Below are positions 16,571 through 23,782 of a stretch of DNA of 46,509 bases, piece by piece; the stretch's first letter is position 1; each line of letters begins with the position of its first letter. The DNA is taken from assembly GCA_009692065.1 (NCBI GenBank), contig SHZY01000033.1, positions 1-46,509 on the forward strand, written 5' to 3'. Under the pieces are notes generated by a model. That model saw only the letters and a program-made list of their open reading frames with translations. It made no database searches and was not told the DNA's origin. Origin of the DNA: Gemmataceae bacterium. Its GTDB lineage: Bacteria > Planctomycetota > Planctomycetia > Gemmatales > Gemmataceae. Made by a program: the position numbers and the translations under genes.

Positions 16571-17651
16571 GGATGTCGAACTCCTCTTGCCACGGTTCCG
16601 AGCCGGTCTGATGAAACCAGCAATGCCCTTCCTCGATCATGTCCACCAGCAAGCGATAGTGCCCCTTGAGCGCGATCGGCGGCACACGCAACACCACGTT
16701 GATGCTGTCGCCGGTGGGCACCAGCTTGTCGAGCATTCCCGCCCTGCCTTCGTAGATCATGTGCTGCTGCTCGTTGATGAGCTTGAAAGTGACGTGATGC
16801 CCGGCCGTCTTGAGCGCCCGGAACTGCCAAGCCGTGCTGCCGGTGTTGCGGACGACGACGTTGTACTCCAGCGCCTGGCCGACGCGTGGCTTATCGAAGA
16901 GCCGCTCGACCTTCTCGAACTTGGCATCGCACCAGCCGCCGTGATATTCGTGCATGGCCCAGTGGCGGAACTTGGCGGGGGAGTGCGTGTGCTGCTTCTC
17001 AGCGAGCCAATCGGCGTAGAGCTTCATGAAGCGGTCGAGCACGGTCGTCTTGCCGAGCGGAGCGTGCCCGTAGTGGAAGCTGAGCTGGCGATGGGCCGAG
17101 TCGAAGGTGTGTTCCTCCAGCAGCAGATGGGCAGCCATCGCGGCGATGCCGGTGCGATCGGCGCCGTGCCGACAGTGGACGAAGATCGGTTGCTCCGCCT
17201 TGTCGAGCACTTCGATCAGGAGCCGCAATTCATCGCGCGAGGGCAAATGCACGGCCGAGAAGCAGACATCTTCGAGATGGACGCCGCGGCGTTCGCAGAC
17301 CTCCGCCTCGGCGACGTACCAGGCGTCGGGATAACAGCAGCCGCGCACGTTGAGAACGGTGCGAATCTTGTGCCGGTCGATGAGGGTTTCGAGGAACTGC
17401 GGCGAGGGTTGAGCGCCGCGATAGAGCTTGCCGGGGATGATCTCGTAGATGTTGCCCGCGAGATACATGTGGCCAAGCTGCCACAAGGGCCAGACGAGGA
17501 GCGCCGCCGCGCTGAGGAGAATCAGCCGGCGCCACCAATTGCGTCGTGGCCGGGAAGACGGCGTCGGGGTCGGAATGGCCGACGGTGCCGCGCTGGCGGT
17601 GGGTTGCATGGGCATCCTTGCTTGCTGGGTTCGCATCAATGCGGTCGGCAT
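16563..17651 (-). CDS. Membrane-anchored dual-specificity phosphatase with C-terminal Ig-like domain
   Basis: 362 residues. After a Pro-rich start, a membrane helix (about 41-62) precedes a tyrosine/dual-specificity phosphatase domain. Its P-loop is HCRHGADRTG, with Cys160 and Arg166 in CX5R form; GKLYRGAQPS and VLNVRG are the usual DSP lead-in strands. The last ~100 residues (VGQALEYNVVVRNTGSTAWQFR ... YRLLVDMIEEG) look like an Ig-like beta-sandwich similar to the NBR1/FW type that recognises surface ligands. The start could be 17651, 17636 or 17615; AAGG before 17615/17609 suggests a shorter N-terminus. It heads the phosphatase-flippase-GT2 operon, so a carrier-lipid or sugar phosphatase role is possible besides protein phosphatase. 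Confidence 0.82.
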   Translation of the reverse strand: MPTALMRTQQARMPMQPTASAAPSAIPTPTPSSRPRRNWWRRLILLSAAALLVWPLWQLGHMYLAGNIYEIIPGKLYRGAQPSPQFLETLIDRHKIRTVLNVRGCCYPDAWYVAEAEVCERRGVHLEDVCFSAVHLPSRDELRLLIEVLDKAEQPIFVHCRHGADRTGIAAMAAHLLLEEHTFDSAHRQLSFHYGHAPLGKTTVLDRFMKLYADWLAEKQHTHSPAKFRHWAMHEYHGGWCDAKFEKVERLFDKPRVGQALEYNVVVRNTGSTAWQFRALKTAGHHVTFKLINEQQHMIYEGRAGMLDKLVPTGDSINVVLRVPPIALKGHYRLLVDMIEEGHCWFHQTGSEPWQEEFDIRE

Positions 17652-18067
17652 CTTGCCAAAAACGCGGGGAAGAGGCTAGGCCGGTTTGTTGAATTGCCGA
17701 GTTTGACTGGTTTGCCTACTCATGCTCCCTGGAGTGCGCAATCTCATCTGCGACGGTTTCGTTTATTCGTCCAACGACACCCCCCCTCCGCTGGAACCAT
17801 TGGAACCATTGGAACCATTGGAACCATTGGACGAAATGAACGAAACCCGAGTAATGTCTCCGTTGGCTGCCAAGTATGTGGCACTTCCCTGCCGCAACCA
17901 ACCTTGACTTCTCGACAGGGTGCCCGTTGCCGAATCCTCAACGAAAGCGGGCTTATGCTTCGACGGGGAGCGGCGAGGGATTATAATGCAGGCGTTGGCG
18001 GGTCAATCACACTTTTGGCTGGACCCGGAGAGTCAACGATGGCACGCGAAAAGACAGCTGGGGCACA
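17652..18067. repeat. Gap with GGAACCATT tandem repeat and a promoter-like box
   Basis: No gene is supported in these ~415 bases. A nonamer GGAACCATT is repeated four times at 17793-17828. TATAAT at 17992-17997 followed by GGAGAG (about 18030) and an ATG at 18039 suggests the start of the small gene listed next. Confidence 0.6.
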
Positions 18068-18268
18068 GTGTTGGGGACCGGGGCTGCGTCCATTGATCAG
18101 GTGGTCATGGACATCCCGGTGGGCCGACAATTCACCGTGGACGAGGTCGAATTAGAGATTCGTCGGCGTGGCCTTAAGGAGCGGCGCGCCGTTAGAAGGC
18201 ACTTGGAAACGCTACGAGACCGTGGGTACATAGAGAGGCGCGACGACGGCTGGCGACGCATTAGGTAG
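18068..18268 (+). CDS. Small winged-helix-like protein, start unclear or frameshifted
   Basis: The frame encodes VDEVELEIRRRGLKERRAVRRHLETLRDRGYIERRDDGWRRIR near its end, which reads as a winged-helix DNA-binding domain (recognition helix RRAVRRHLETL, wing RRDDGWRRI). No ribosome-binding site lies near the GTG at 18068 or the ATG at 18110. A good one (GGAGAG) precedes an ATG at 18039 in another frame, which starts MAREKTAG and stops after 38 codons. A single-base shift between the two would give one ~76-residue protein, so the gene is either frameshifted or starts internally. A regulator role is inferred. Confidence 0.4.
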   Translation: MLGTGAASIDQVVMDIPVGRQFTVDEVELEIRRRGLKERRAVRRHLETLRDRGYIERRDDGWRRIR

Positions 18269-18339
18269 ACCGTAGCCCATTTTGCATTTCCGCGTTTTTT
18301 AACACACGCGCAACAGATCTGGAGCACCGAAGGTGCGGC

Positions 18340-18501
18340 AACAAATCAGCCCAGGGCAACGCCCTGGGTTTTGGTCACGCCCGTGGTGTGCACGCCCTGA
18401 AAGGGCATGACATCGGTCCGCAATTCGCGTTGTTGCGCCCTTACAGGGCAATGGCGATTGATGCCGCGGATTCCCAGGGCGTTGCCCTGGGCTGATTTGT
18501 T
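18340..18501. repeat. Interspersed palindromic element, 29-bp perfect arms
   Basis: 18340-18368 and 18473-18501 are perfect 29-base inverted copies built around AGCCCAGGGCAACGCCCTGGG, each arm itself being palindromic. Inner short hairpins (CGCCCTGAAAGGGC, GCCCTTACAGGGC) fill the space. There is no coding sequence. This type of GCCCAGGGC repeat is common in planctomycete intergenic regions. A lone minisatellite arm resembling the unit at 27048 lies just after it (about 18545-18567). Confidence 0.8.
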
Positions 18502-18606
18502 CTGCCCCTTCGGGGCAAAATTAAGGCCAACTTCAATGGGTCTCTTTCCTTCGCGCCTCTGCGTGAGACCCTCTCTTGTCAATGCCGGCCGCGACGGGAT
18601 CACCCG

Positions 18607-18993
18607 CTACCCCGCTTTGACAATATCCTTCTTCGTACTCTCCACAATCGCCACCAACTCGTCCTGTTCTTGGGCGGGGATCTTGAACTTCGCGAAGCAA
18701 TCGCGCAGATCTTTCATGAACGCCTGCCATTCGAGTTCGGTGATGCCGAGGTGGTCATGCGATTCGTGCATCGTTTTGCCGGTGTACTTCTGGGGTCCGC
18801 CGCTGGCCCAGCAGACCATCTCGGTGACGAGGTACTTGAACCCGGCGGGCGGGACCTTGTGATGGGCTTCGTCCACCTTGGGGTTGGCGTTGAGGATCGG
18901 GTTGTGCATGACGCGATCGATAAAATCATCGACGACGGTGGCAATCGCGTAAACGCCGCCGAGGCGGTCATAGAGGGACGGACTTGTTGGCAT
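18607..18993 (-). CDS. glbN: Group 1 truncated hemoglobin
   Basis: 128 residues with the 2/2 globin pattern: SLYDRLGGVYAIATVVDDFIDRVMHNP (helices A-B with the GG turn), FKYLVTEMVCWASGGPQKYTGKTM, and the proximal histidine in HESHDHLGITELEW. Tyr residues at the B10-like position fit oxygen or NO chemistry. Family members bind O2 or NO and often detoxify NO. The gene stands alone between repeat regions. The start MPTSPSLYDRLG is the usual one. Confidence 0.92.
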   Translation of the reverse strand: MPTSPSLYDRLGGVYAIATVVDDFIDRVMHNPILNANPKVDEAHHKVPPAGFKYLVTEMVCWASGGPQKYTGKTMHESHDHLGITELEWQAFMKDLRDCFAKFKIPAQEQDELVAIVESTKKDIVKAG

Positions 18994-19047
18994 GATGGCA
19001 CGCGGATACTAAGAAACGTTCGGAAGAATAATAAGGTCCAAATCAAA

Positions 19048-19159
19048 GAACCACGGATGACACGGATAAGAAAATCAAGTGACGCTGTTCTTGGGCAAAT
19101 CGCCACACGCTTGAAATTCCCTCTCTTCTCATCCGTGTTATCGGTGTGATCCGTGGTTC
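19048..19159. repeat. Empty inverted-repeat unit, CACGGATGACACGGAT arms
   Basis: GAACCACGGATGACACGGATAAG (19048-19070, described by its key words) is matched inverted at 19131-19159 with small differences. The ~60 bases between carry no gene. The arm style (repeated ACGGAT words) is the same class as the units at 27048-27226 and 37061-37542. Confidence 0.65.
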
Positions 19160-19230
19160 ATTCTGTCTCTTGTCGCCCCTTCCCCGTCGCACGGGAGGGG
19201 ATGACAAGTGAGGAATTACGCGACGTTCTG

Positions 19231-21063
19231 CTACTTCGGCGTCACCTTCAGCTTCATCTCCTTGCTGTCGCGCAGGATTTTCACGTCGAGCGCCACGTTG
19301 GCCTTCTGCGTTGCCAGGACCGACATGTAGCTCTTGACGTTCGGGATCTCCTTGCCGGCAATCTCGGTGATGATGTCGCCCTTCTTGAGGCCGGCCATGT
19401 CGGCGGGGCCCTTGGCGGTGACCTGCTCGATCAGGACGCCCTTGCCGCCAAAGGTGTAGTCCGGCAGGATGCCCATCTTCGGGAAGCTGCCGACGCCGGG
19501 CGTGAAGGTCGGCGCGGTGTAGACGAAATCGGGCCGTTTCGGATCGGTGCGCCAGTGGTCCACGATCTTCTCAGTGAAGTCGGCGACCTTCTTCATGCCG
19601 GCGACGTTGATCTTGTCCGCCGTGTCGGTCGGGCGATGATACTCAGGGTGCGTGCCGGTGAAGAAGAAGAGGACGGGGATCTTCTGCACATAGAACGAGT
19701 AATGATCGCTGGCGCCGAAGACGCTCTTGTCTTTCACCACGTCGAAGCCTGGATTGTGCTTGCTGACAAGTTGTTCAAAGCCCTTGCCCGAGTCCATGCC
19801 GAGGACGAGCAGCTTCGGCTTGGCTCCCTCCGGAAGATCCGTCTTGACGCGGCCGACCATGTCGAGATTGAACATCGCCGCGGTGCTCTTCAGCGGAAAC
19901 AGCGGTTCAATCCGGCAATAGTGGCGTGAGCCGATCAGGCCGCGCTCCTCGGCGGTGAAGGTCATGAAGACCATGCGTCGGCCTTCGCGGTTCTTGATTG
20001 CGCCGAAGCGGCGGGCGAGTTCCATGACGGCGGTGGTGCCGGAGCCGTTGTCGTCGGCGCCGTAGTGGATCTTGCCCTTTTCCTTCGGCGCAAGGCTGCC
20101 GGCGCCGCCGTAGCCGAGGTGATCGTAATGGGCGCCGACGACGATGTTCTCATCGGCGAGCGGGCCCGCGCCATCGACGTAGCCTATGACGTTCTTCACC
20201 ATAACTTCGGTGCGATTGACCTTGACATCGAGGTTGACCGACCAGCCCTGGAGTGCCGCGCTTTGCGGCTTGAGGTCCTTGTCGATCGCCTTTTCAATCG
20301 TGCCAAGCGATTTGCCCGTGCTCGATAGCAGGACCAATTCAAGAGCGGCGCGGCGCATTTGCACGAATGGAATGGACGTGGTTGTGATGCCGCGCGACAT
20401 TTGCGCGAAGGGCATCAGGGCGTCGGTGGTGGTTTCGGTGGCGTCATTGACGAGGATGACGGCGGCTGCTTTATTGGCTTGGCCACGCGCCAGCTTAACA
20501 TCGAGACCCGCCAGATCGTCCTTGTTCGGTCCGTCGAACGGTTTTTCCTTGTCGTTCCAGCGTGGCACGCGGCGCAGGGCGATGACGACTTTGCCTTTGA
20601 CATCGATGCCGGCATAGTCGTCGTACTCGATGCCGCGGGCGGTCACGCCGTAGCCGACGAAGACGATGGGAGCGGTAATCTTGCCAGTCGACGAAGTGCC
20701 GAGAACCTGGAAATGAACGCCCTGCTGAAGCGTGAGGCTGCTCTTGGGGCCATCGAGGATCAGCGTGCTGTCGCCATTCAGTTCGGCGTTGGTGCAGAAG
20801 GGGAACGGCTGGAAGTAGGTGCCGTTGACGCCGCCGGGCTTCAGACCGGCCTTCTTGAACTCGGCGGCAATATGCTCGGCCGCCTTGTCGAGCCCCTTGG
20901 TGCCGACGCCGCGGCCTTCGCATTCGTCGGAGGCGAGAAAGTAGATGTCTTTTTTCATCCGTGCGACGATCGGATCGTCCTGAGCAAGTCCGGAGCGTGC
21001 GATCAGGCCGACCAGGCCCAGCGCGAAAGTCAGCAACCAAGCAAAACGATACTTCGGCAGCAT
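19231..21063 (-). CDS. Secreted M28 family aminopeptidase with PDZ domain
   Basis: The start at 21063 (MLPKYRFAWLLTFALGLVGL) has GAGGAG seven bases upstream and gives a signal peptide ending near GLAQ; 610 residues. The zinc peptidase domain shows all five ligands in order: GAHYDHLG, GADDNGSG, the EE pair in TAEERGLIGS, NLDMVGR and EYHRPTDT. A PA (protease-associated) insert lies around residues 130-260. A C-terminal PDZ domain (about 515-605; GVLIEQVTAKGPADMAGLKKGDIITEI) may bring substrates. It would hydrolyse N-terminal residues of peptides outside the cytoplasm. It is divergent from the DUF1080 gene across a 157-base promoter region. Confidence 0.93.
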   Translation of the reverse strand: MLPKYRFAWLLTFALGLVGLIARSGLAQDDPIVARMKKDIYFLASDECEGRGVGTKGLDKAAEHIAAEFKKAGLKPGGVNGTYFQPFPFCTNAELNGDSTLILDGPKSSLTLQQGVHFQVLGTSSTGKITAPIVFVGYGVTARGIEYDDYAGIDVKGKVVIALRRVPRWNDKEKPFDGPNKDDLAGLDVKLARGQANKAAAVILVNDATETTTDALMPFAQMSRGITTTSIPFVQMRRAALELVLLSSTGKSLGTIEKAIDKDLKPQSAALQGWSVNLDVKVNRTEVMVKNVIGYVDGAGPLADENIVVGAHYDHLGYGGAGSLAPKEKGKIHYGADDNGSGTTAVMELARRFGAIKNREGRRMVFMTFTAEERGLIGSRHYCRIEPLFPLKSTAAMFNLDMVGRVKTDLPEGAKPKLLVLGMDSGKGFEQLVSKHNPGFDVVKDKSVFGASDHYSFYVQKIPVLFFFTGTHPEYHRPTDTADKINVAGMKKVADFTEKIVDHWRTDPKRPDFVYTAPTFTPGVGSFPKMGILPDYTFGGKGVLIEQVTAKGPADMAGLKKGDIITEIAGKEIPNVKSYMSVLATQKANVALDVKILRDSKEMKLKVTPK

Positions 21064-21220
21064 GGATGTCTCCTCAAAGCGGGATTGAGCGGATGTCACT
21101 GTTGTATCCTGTGCCGCGGCCCGTTGCAACGAAATTTGATTTGCAAACAAGCGCTGATCGCGTATCGTACCCTTACCCGCCTGATAGAAATCCGCTCGAT
21201 CCGCAACAAGGAGCATCCTC

Positions 21221-22570
21221 ATGACACGCACGCTGACCTCCCTGCTTCTGGGCCTGTTCATCCTGGCCGCGCCCGCCGCGGCACAGGACGACTTCAAGCC
21301 GGAAAAAGGCTATCAAAGCCTCTTCAATGGCAAGGACTTCTCCGGCTGGTATCAAAAAGCCAAGGACAAGGCCGACCTCACCGGCACGACGGAAACGCCC
21401 AACAAGAAATTCAAGATCGAGGACGGCGCCATTGTCGTCAGCCCCGGCGGGGGCGGGGACCTCTACACGGTCGCAAGCTTCGAACGCGACTTTAACGTCA
21501 AGATGGAGTTTCGCGCCGGTCTGAAGGCCGACAGCGGCGTCTTCATCCGCGGACCGCAGTTGCAGATCCGCGATTTCAAGCGCCGCAACGAGCAAAAGCA
21601 ACTCACCAAGTTCAAGGACGATGATTGGAACGAACTCGACATCACCGTCACCGGCAAGACCGCCCTGTGCAAATGCAACGGCGAGGTCATCGAGCCCAAG
21701 TTCAAGATCGGTGAAAAGGGCGGCATCGGTCTGCAATCCGAGTCCGGTAAGTTCGAATTCCGCCGCATCCGCATCAAGGTTGCCTCCGCCGACAAGCCGC
21801 TGGGATCAATTTCGCCAGCCAATCCGGCGCCGGCTGTCGTGGAGACCGCCCTACTCGCCGGGGAACCGAAGAAGCGGCTCCTGCTCATCACCGAATCGCG
21901 CGGCTTCGTGCACGGCGTCGTCAATCGCGGCAAGAACCCGCTGTGCCTGGTCGAGAAAACCTTTATTGCGCTCGCCGAGAAGGAAAAGTTCTTCGAGGTC
22001 GATTATTCGCAAGACTCCCGCTCGGTCATCACGGGCGATAACCTGAAGAAGTATGACGCCGTCTTCTTTTACACGACAGGCGAATTGCCGCTGTCCGAGG
22101 CGCAGAAGTCCGACCTGCTCGCGTTCGTCCGCAACGGCAAAGGCTTCGGCGGCAGCCATTGCGCGACCGACACCTTCTACAAGTGGAAAGAATACGGCGA
22201 GTTGATCGGCGGCTACTTTGACGGTCATCCCTGGAATGCAGGAACGAAAATCAGGGTCATCGTTGAGGACAAGAAGCACGCTGCGACCAAACATCTGGGC
22301 GATACCTTTGAGATCACCGACGAAATCTACCAATTCAAAGCGCCCTACGATCGCAAAAAATTGCACGTTCTCATGCGGCTCGACATGGATTCCGTAAAGA
22401 ATCAAGGCAAACGCGCGGACAAAGACAATGCCCTGGCGTGGACGAACGAATACGGCAAAGGCCGTGTCTTCTATACGGCGCTGGGCCATCAAAATGAGGT
22501 CTGGAACGACCCGCGCTTCCAGCAGCACGTGATCGGCGGCTTGCGCTACATGTTCGGCATGGAAAAATAA
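21221..22570 (+). CDS. DUF1080 (3-keto-glycoside hydrolase-like) fused to ThuA-like domain
   Basis: 449 residues with a signal peptide (1-21, cut after AAA/Q) and AAGGAG upstream. Residues 24-190 form a DUF1080 concanavalin-like sandwich: FNGKDFSGWYQ, FRAGLKADSGVFIRG, DWNELDITVTG, IGLQSESGKFEFRRIRI. Residues 218-447 are a ThuA-like (trehalose-utilisation, glutamine-amidotransferase-fold) domain with KRLLLITESRGFVH, GFGGSHCATDTF and the HPWN and GRVFYTALGHQ segments. Planctomycetes carry many of both, usually as separate genes; here they are one chain. A role in degrading 3-keto-glycosides or related sugars outside the cytoplasm is likely but unproven. Confidence 0.92.
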   Translation: MTRTLTSLLLGLFILAAPAAAQDDFKPEKGYQSLFNGKDFSGWYQKAKDKADLTGTTETPNKKFKIEDGAIVVSPGGGGDLYTVASFERDFNVKMEFRAGLKADSGVFIRGPQLQIRDFKRRNEQKQLTKFKDDDWNELDITVTGKTALCKCNGEVIEPKFKIGEKGGIGLQSESGKFEFRRIRIKVASADKPLGSISPANPAPAVVETALLAGEPKKRLLLITESRGFVHGVVNRGKNPLCLVEKTFIALAEKEKFFEVDYSQDSRSVITGDNLKKYDAVFFYTTGELPLSEAQKSDLLAFVRNGKGFGGSHCATDTFYKWKEYGELIGGYFDGHPWNAGTKIRVIVEDKKHAATKHLGDTFEITDEIYQFKAPYDRKKLHVLMRLDMDSVKNQGKRADKDNALAWTNEYGKGRVFYTALGHQNEVWNDPRFQQHVIGGLRYMFGMEK

Positions 22571-22594
22571 CGACGCCGAGATCGTTCGAGCGAG

Positions 22595-22620
22595 CGGCGG
22601 GGTTTATCCCCGCCGTTTTT
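22595..22620 (+). terminator. Intrinsic terminator after the DUF1080/ThuA gene
   Basis: CGGCGGGG and CCCCGCCG form an 8-bp stem with loop TTTAT followed by a T-run, 25 bases after the stop codon. Confidence 0.92.
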
Positions 22621-22675
22621 GTTGATAGGCTTATGTTGAGCCGCTCGCCTCCGGAGGAGAGGGGAGGAGATCTGT

Positions 22676-23599
22676 ATGCCGCGCATCGTCACGATGATCG
22701 CCAGCGCCACGGAGATCGTGTGCGTCCTCGGCTTCGAGCACGACCTCGTTGCGCGCTCGCATGAATGTGATTATCCGCCGAGCGTCAAGAATTTGCCGAT
22801 CTGCACCGCGCCGCGCTTCGACGTGGACGGCAGCAGCCTCGAGATCGACCAGCGCGTCAAATCATTGCTCGAACAGGCGACCTCAATCTACCGCGTCGAC
22901 GCCGCCATGCTGCGCGAGTTGCAACCGGACGTAATCGTCACGCAGTCGCAGTGCGACGTGTGCGCGGTCAGCGAGAAGGACGTGGAATTTGCGCTAGGTG
23001 ATTGGCTTGGCAAAAAGCCCAAGATCGTCTCGCTGGCGCCGAATAATCTGGCGGAGGTTTGGCAAAGCATCCGAAACGTCGCCGACGCGCTGGGGGTATC
23101 ATCCCGAGGGACGCAAGTGGTTCGCGAGCTGGAACGGCGCGTCGAGCAAATTGCATCCAACGCCGCGTCGATCACGGTTCGGCCCACCGTCGCATGTCTC
23201 GAATGGCTCGATCCCTTGATGGCCGCGGGCAACTGGGTGCCGGAACTCGTCGAACGCGCTGGCGGGCGCAACCTCTTTGGCAGTACCGGCAAGCATTCGC
23301 CCTGGATGACGTGGGACGAGCTGAGCCAGCGCGATCCTGACGTCATCGTCGCCTTGCCCTGCGGCTTCGATCGGGCCAGGACGCGCAGCGAAATGGCCGG
23401 CCTGACGAAGCATCCTGCATGGAGAAATCTGCAAGCGGTTCGCAATCATCGGGTATTTGTCACGGACGGCAACCAATTCTTCAACCGTCCGGGGCCACGG
23501 ATCGTCGAATCCTTGGAGATCCTGGCGGAAATTTTTCATCCGGAGCGATTCTCTTTCCATCACGAGGGGATCGGGTGGCAGAGTTATGAAGGTGCGTGA
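22676..23599 (+). CDS. BtuF-like cobalamin/corrinoid-binding protein without signal peptide
   Basis: 307 residues preceded by GGGGAGGAG. The fold is that of class III periplasmic binding proteins: RIVTMIASATEIVCVLGFEHDLVARSHECDYP at the start, LRELQPDVIVTQSQCDVCAVS, and PDVIVALPCGFDRARTRSEM. This is the BtuF/HemV-like cobalamin-binding group. The protein begins directly with the first strand and has no signal peptide or lipobox, and no BtuC/BtuD genes are adjacent. It may act in the cytoplasm, for example as a corrinoid-handling protein, or have an undetected export route. A substrate other than cobalamin cannot be excluded. Confidence 0.85.
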   Translation: MPRIVTMIASATEIVCVLGFEHDLVARSHECDYPPSVKNLPICTAPRFDVDGSSLEIDQRVKSLLEQATSIYRVDAAMLRELQPDVIVTQSQCDVCAVSEKDVEFALGDWLGKKPKIVSLAPNNLAEVWQSIRNVADALGVSSRGTQVVRELERRVEQIASNAASITVRPTVACLEWLDPLMAAGNWVPELVERAGGRNLFGSTGKHSPWMTWDELSQRDPDVIVALPCGFDRARTRSEMAGLTKHPAWRNLQAVRNHRVFVTDGNQFFNRPGPRIVESLEILAEIFHPERFSFHHEGIGWQSYEGA

Positions 23600-23609
23600 T
23601 TCAGTGTTA

Positions 23610-23767
23610 TGGCACGGTCTCCGGACCGTGCCAGGGTCCTGACCGAAGGTCTGCTGAAACGCCGTGAGACCCACGGTCGAAGTGGGTGGCACGGTCAGGA
23701 GACCGCGCCACAACGGAAGCGCCGCCCCCTCACCCCCGCCCCCTCTCCCTCGGAGGGGAGAGGGGAG
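23610..23767. repeat. GGCACGGTC hairpins and CTCACCCCC repeat
   Basis: TGGCACGGTC/GACCGTGCCA hairpin at 23610-23633, a related copy at 23687-23714, and at 23727-23767 a CTCACCCCC...GGAGAGGGGAG element. The last also occurs inside a gene at 30386-30426. These fill the leader of the kinase gene; the frame running through them upstream of 23783 is not a natural N-terminus. Confidence 0.7.
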
Positions 23768-23782
23768 AACGGAGCCTTGCGG

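Noticed and set aside
17793..17828. Short peptide-coding repeat (VPMVPMVP in one frame)
   Set aside because: Four nonamer units give open frames on both strands by chance; there is no start context and no larger protein around them.
16374..18155. 593-codon plus-strand frame opposite the phosphatase
   Set aside because: It is antisense to the clear phosphatase gene and arises from GC-rich codon bias; it has no family pattern.
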